This document shows, in pieces, positions 60,232 through 64,000 of a stretch of DNA of 64,000 nt. The notes under the pieces are model-generated. The model did no database searches, was not told the DNA's origin, and was given only the letters and a program-made list of their open reading frames with translations. Positions within the stretch are counted from its first letter, which is position 1, and every line of letters begins with the position of its first letter. Location of the stretch: assembly GCA_024399835.1 (NCBI GenBank), contig JAKSNK010000001.1, forward strand, positions 79,599-143,598. Reading direction: 5' to 3'. The position numbers and the translations under genes were made by a program. The stretch comes from Paludibacteraceae bacterium. Lineage in GTDB: Bacteria; Bacteroidota; Bacteroidia; Bacteroidales; Paludibacteraceae.

Positions 60232-60304
60232 GATTCAGAGCCGAAATGCGCTCTGCACTTCGGCTCTGAATCCTATACTCATCCTATACTCATCGTATAC
60301 TCAT
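60232..60304. repeat. Perfect 14-bp hairpin followed by 11-bp tandem repeat
   Basis: GATTCAGAGCCGAA (60232-60245) and TTCGGCTCTGAATC (60259-60272) form a perfect stem with a 13-base loop. No T run follows, so a classic terminator is not supported, though it lies after the giant gene. Three units of CCTATACTCAT (60272-60304) follow directly. The rest of the gap 59940-60355 has no gene. Confidence 0.6.
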
Positions 60305-60355
60305 AAGATAGTGTCCTCAAAACTGACGATTGTTAAGATAACAAGTTTAACAGGT

Positions 60356-63300
60356 TTAGCGGGTTAAGAGTTTAGAACCAAAGACAGAATATACTTTGTC
60401 ATTGTAAAGTATATACAGGTGATTATCTTTGAGCAGTTTGATGACATGTTTGCCTTTCATATCCATTGTAGGAGATTCCAATCCCGTTGGTTTCTCATAG
60501 ACAACCTCCGGCGCACATTCTTTGGTCTCTTGCCAGCCCACCTTATCGGTAGCCACAATCCAGAAGCCCATCTTATCTGCCACAATCGGCAATTTCATTG
60601 TGTTTCCGCTATATGCAACTTCTAGCACACCTGTGATGGTATCATTAAACTGAGCCCAGACTTCGTAGGTAGCAATACCCGATTCGGTATCCGTACCCGA
60701 GAAGGTGAGTAGTAAGCTGTCGCCTACTGCCTCTACCGAAACAACAGCCGAAGAGGGGGCCACCGTATCGACACGATTGACAAAGTCGTTAGTAGCAATC
60801 GGATCATTGGTATCGAAGACGATGGTGGCTTTGCTGTGAATCGATGTACCGGAAGCCAGACTTGGTTTCTGCGTAATACGGTATCCTACATAGCCCTCGC
60901 CGCTACCCTTCTCGTCATTAGGAGGCAGCACGCCCAGATCGGGGTCTTCTTCCTCCTCACGAGTGATGGGGTTAAGCGACAGAATCGTCCAATCGGCAAT
61001 ACCCTTGATGGTATCTAACTTACCGCTGACGCGCACAATCAGTTCCTTAGCGGGACGCAAATCGACATCGCGCGTGAACTCTTGCACGTTCGTTCCCTCA
61101 ATAGAGAAAGTCGTATCTCCCCAAGCAAAGTGGGTAAAGCCGAACGAGGAAAGGTCAAGCGTAGTGGTATCCAACGTATCGCGAATGGCAATCGTATGTG
61201 CAGGAGCAGTGGCGGTAGATTTATTCTCGAAGAAGATGGTATAATCCATGTCTTGATTATGCTTGAGCCAATGTTCGTCTCCTGCACCTGCGGGACCGAC
61301 CATCTCGTTGGGGTCAAGTGACGAGACAGAACGCACTTGCTTTTCAGTTGTGTTGGGGTCGCCGAGACACTCCTTCACGGTATGATAGTTACTAATCATG
61401 CTGGAAATAGTGCCTACAAGGAAACCTGTAAGGGGTCCCATCAAGCTGGCTGCACAACCGATGGCTGATCCTCCGAAGTTCCAAAGGGCATTGCTGACTA
61501 TTTTCTTGTTATCGTCTTTGACGTCGTTATAAAAATCGTACACCGTGAATCCCATTCCGACCAAGCAGTCGCCACCAGGGATAGCTCCGGCTGTGCCCGA
61601 AATGACTCCTCGACCGATATATTCCATCAAACAACCGGCTTTAGTAGTCATATCGTTCATCGCTACGCGGCGGATATAACGGACAGGAGCATGCGAAACG
61701 GGTTTCACTAAATGTATCTGTTCCCATTCTTCGTAACTGATACGATAAGCACCTTGGGGTGCCAACAGAGGTGCGGAAACGCCACCTAAAACATAAATGT
61801 CCCCATTGCCTTTGATGCGTACACGGAACTCTTCCGAACTATTTGCCTCTAAGATAGGCAGTATCAAGAAATAAAGACGAGCAGGTACAGAGTCCTTTAA
61901 ATTAGGTGTCTTAATCTTGCACATTCCGTATTCCCCAATCGAATCGCGGAGGTGATTTTGGTACTCCTCCGGCATCTCCTTAATAATCGGTTCGCCCATC
62001 TTGAAGTTGATAAACTCAACATCTAAGTCCTTCACATCTTGAACGAACAGATAGAAAGGCACTTGGTGCATCGATGTGTTATTGCGGTTGCGGATGGTGA
62101 AAGTATAAGTCTGCCACTTGTCTTTGAGCAGTTTCTCACGTCCGGTAAGTGTAATTTCGGGTGACCATCTGTCTTCTGCCTCACTGATATAGACGGCAGA
62201 GTATAGGGTGTCTTTATCCACTATCAAATTCCATGAACCGACAGCAGCTTGTTCTACGGTAAAACGCACTTTCATCTTGCCGTTTTCGTAATTCAGAAGC
62301 GAGTCACACGGAATGAGAACACTATCTTTAGCAAGGAAAATCTTGCTTATATCTTTGGTGAGTGCACCGCCATAGATAGTAGGGAAGTAATAACCACTAT
62401 TGCCCACACCACGAGGCGAAATATCACTCAGTCCTGCCACAGATACCATTTTCTCGCAGCCCCACGCAGCCGAATCGCTTTCCGCAATCATCTTGACGGC
62501 ATAGTCGCCCACCTTGTAATAGTCGTGTTGTGGGTGACGTTGATCGGATGTATAGCCATCGCCAAAATGCCACTTGATAGCGGCTCCGTCCGGGGTCTTA
62601 TCAATAGCCGATAGGCGTTTGCCCTCGATAATGGCATTGAAGTCTGCATGAGGAGGAGTGAGGGGTTCATGGGGTGTATATTCCTCACCAAACAAAGGCA
62701 CAGCTCCGTGTCCGTGTCCCGAAGCATCGGCTAAGGTATTATTGAAATCTAAATATACTACGCGATTGTCTGTACGAGGCGTCTTGACGGGCAGTTGTGC
62801 CACTTCCTCAGGCGTTAGGGCGCAGTTCCAAATGCAGAAATCATCGTAGTTCACACTCGCTTTCGCGTAATAACCTAATCCAAGAAGGATAGGCGTAAAG
62901 CCCCAATCTAATTTTCCCGTCATAGATGCCTCTGCTACTAAGATACCGTCGGTATAGACGCGGAAATTATTACCTCCCATGCGTGCATCATAGGTGAAGA
63001 GGACATGATGCCATTTGCCGGGGCCGATAATGCGCCAGTCTGAATTATATAGTTCGGTCCCCTTGTTGTCGTCACTCTTGTCGGTTGTTAAACCTACATT
63101 GAGATACATTTTTTTGTCATATCTATCACGATAGAGTTTCATAAACCACCCCCTATCGAAGATAGAAGGTTCCTGTGTGGCATAGACACTATGCCACGCC
63201 ATATATATGTCGCCGTCGTTTATGCTATCTACTTTCACCCAAAGCGAAACAGTAATAGCCGAATCAATACGCAAATCCTCTTTAGGTGTAATGGATATTG

Positions 63301-64000
63301 GCTCGATATATCCTGATTCATTTTTGGCTATATGCAACGCCATCTCGCCCGAAGGTTGGGGCTGACGGTCTTCGGCATGATAGAAGAAGATATTAGCATT
63401 ACCGTAAGACTTGGTGCGAACAAAGAAATGGCGTTTGCCTTGATTATCTACGACAACATGTCCTATCGTGTTTGAACCATTGGTATCCTTTATGCCTACC
63501 CCTAAACTATTGGCGGCACTAATCGTGCGGAAACCGTCACGAGTATAGAGCCACATCATGCGGACTGCCACAAAATAGACGGAGAGTCCCGATGGGTCAT
63601 TGGGGTCAAACTGAAGCGAATAATCCTCCGTTCCGTTCCAATACTGTCTTGAGTTTTGGGCAGTGAATTCGTTATGATGCTCCCACGTTGCGCCGTTGTC
63701 GTGCGAGATGTGTATGCCCACACGCGACGACTCATTCACATCTGCCACATACACATGTCCATTGCGTGCGATTACCTGCTTGAGATTACCGCTTTCGGAC
63801 TGACTGGGAAGAATAATCGGGTCGGTCCATGTCACACCGCCATCATCACTGCGGCGATAAACCGTTTTACGACGTACACTATCTACCACCTGCGCATCCA
63901 TCACGATATGAATCGTATCGCCTATTTGACACATAACAGGATGATAGTTACTCGTACCGATAGTAGACATATTGGCTTTATCCTTGCCACTATCCGTTAC
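60356..64000 (-). CDS. Giant secreted protein with BNR-like, LamG, PKD and tail (5' end beyond window)
   Basis: The frame is open to the right edge (about 1215 codons visible); the first visible Met is probably not the start. Order of regions from the visible N-terminus: BNR/sialidase-type beta-propeller repeats (RRSDDGGVTWTDP; SHDNGATWEHH), a LamG/concanavalin-like domain (VSLWVKVDSINDG; GKWHHVLFTYD), and a PKD domain (IKWHFGDGYTSDQRHPQHDY). A long beta-rich region comes next, then a conserved surface-protein module (SLDPNEMVGPAGAGDEHW; IVFDTNDPIATNDF). An Fn3-like part and a tail (KLLKDNHLYILYNDKVYSVFG) end it. Likely a surface adhesin or glycan-binding protein; enzymatic activity is not evident. 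Confidence 0.8.
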   Translation of the reverse strand, partial: VTDSGKDKANMSTIGTSNYHPVMCQIGDTIHIVMDAQVVDSVRRKTVYRRSDDGGVTWTDPIILPSQSESGNLKQVIARNGHVYVADVNESSRVGIHISHDNGATWEHHNEFTAQNSRQYWNGTEDYSLQFDPNDPSGLSVYFVAVRMMWLYTRDGFRTISAANSLGVGIKDTNGSNTIGHVVVDNQGKRHFFVRTKSYGNANIFFYHAEDRQPQPSGEMALHIAKNESGYIEPISITPKEDLRIDSAITVSLWVKVDSINDGDIYMAWHSVYATQEPSIFDRGWFMKLYRDRYDKKMYLNVGLTTDKSDDNKGTELYNSDWRIIGPGKWHHVLFTYDARMGGNNFRVYTDGILVAEASMTGKLDWGFTPILLGLGYYAKASVNYDDFCIWNCALTPEEVAQLPVKTPRTDNRVVYLDFNNTLADASGHGHGAVPLFGEEYTPHEPLTPPHADFNAIIEGKRLSAIDKTPDGAAIKWHFGDGYTSDQRHPQHDYYKVGDYAVKMIAESDSAAWGCEKMVSVAGLSDISPRGVGNSGYYFPTIYGGALTKDISKIFLAKDSVLIPCDSLLNYENGKMKVRFTVEQAAVGSWNLIVDKDTLYSAVYISEAEDRWSPEITLTGREKLLKDKWQTYTFTIRNRNNTSMHQVPFYLFVQDVKDLDVEFINFKMGEPIIKEMPEEYQNHLRDSIGEYGMCKIKTPNLKDSVPARLYFLILPILEANSSEEFRVRIKGNGDIYVLGGVSAPLLAPQGAYRISYEEWEQIHLVKPVSHAPVRYIRRVAMNDMTTKAGCLMEYIGRGVISGTAGAIPGGDCLVGMGFTVYDFYNDVKDDNKKIVSNALWNFGGSAIGCAASLMGPLTGFLVGTISSMISNYHTVKECLGDPNTTEKQVRSVSSLDPNEMVGPAGAGDEHWLKHNQDMDYTIFFENKSTATAPAHTIAIRDTLDTTTLDLSSFGFTHFAWGDTTFSIEGTNVQEFTRDVDLRPAKELIVRVSGKLDTIKGIADWTILSLNPITREEEEDPDLGVLPPNDEKGSGEGYVGYRITQKPSLASGTSIHSKATIVFDTNDPIATNDFVNRVDTVAPSSAVVSVEAVGDSLLLTFSGTDTESGIATYEVWAQFNDTITGVLEVAYSGNTMKLPIVADKMGFWIVATDKVGWQETKECAPEVVYEKPTGLESPTMDMKGKHVIKLLKDNHLYILYNDKVYSVFGSKLLTR

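Overview
The window comes from a member of the Bacteroidota, almost certainly order Bacteroidales. The evidence is a SusC/SusD pair, many lipoproteins with Bacteroidota-type lipobox contexts, the -33 TTTG / -7 TAnnTTTG promoters found before most operons, an Rnf operon with an RseC-like gene in front, and a recurring short C-terminal tail on secreted proteins. Family and genus cannot be fixed from the sequence. The gene content suits a glycan-foraging, probably host-associated anaerobe.

Left half (about 1-38,200) is one extended polysaccharide utilisation locus (PUL), nearly all on the minus strand. In the direction of transcription it begins with agaS-kbaZ-pfkB (34301-30982), a cytoplasmic galactosamine-6-phosphate to tagatose route, followed by an amidohydrolase lipoprotein and a GH36-like lipoprotein. 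Next comes GH109-susC-susD-surface lipoprotein (27862-20719), then two lipoproteins of the DUF4874/DUF4832 family flanking a GH31 enzyme (20625-16281). After a repeat-rich gap come a small secreted protein and two more DUF4832 proteins (15703-10947). A last unit holds a large DUF4832 protein, an alkaline phosphatase, a beta-helix/metallophosphatase fusion and an EamA permease (10759-2572). A surface protein with InlB B-repeats runs off the left edge. A DeoR-type regulator and a HAD phosphatase (34541-35973, plus strand) diverge from agaS, and a sixth, divergent DUF4832 protein lies at 36094-38064. The model is surface cleavage and import of an alpha-GalNAc/Gal-containing, possibly phosphorylated glycan, with GalN-6-P catabolism inside the cell.

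Three points stand out. First, the six DUF4832 proteins share two glutamates 105-113 residues apart (WGE-aromatic and GGE), which suggests an uncharacterised retaining glycosidase family. Second, all six PUL promoters carry a 14-bp inverted repeat near ATGTTATAAAACAT. It begins exactly 34 bases from the -7 box in four cases and 45-46 bases in the other two, which points to one shared activator. Third, short tandem repeats of 8 and 11 bp are scattered between genes and also lie in frame inside trxB, the GH31 gene and trmO.

Right half (about 38,200-64,000) is mostly housekeeping: trmO, tRNA-Phe, a solitary BRO-N protein beside decayed DNA and a candidate small RNA, ftsK-lolA-trxB-PepSY (minus), rseC-rnfBCDGEA (plus), acpP-fabF-asd-U32-nrnA (minus), and a TPR/OmpA-like lipoprotein with a small membrane protein and mutL (minus). 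A giant secreted protein with the same C-terminal tail runs off the right edge.
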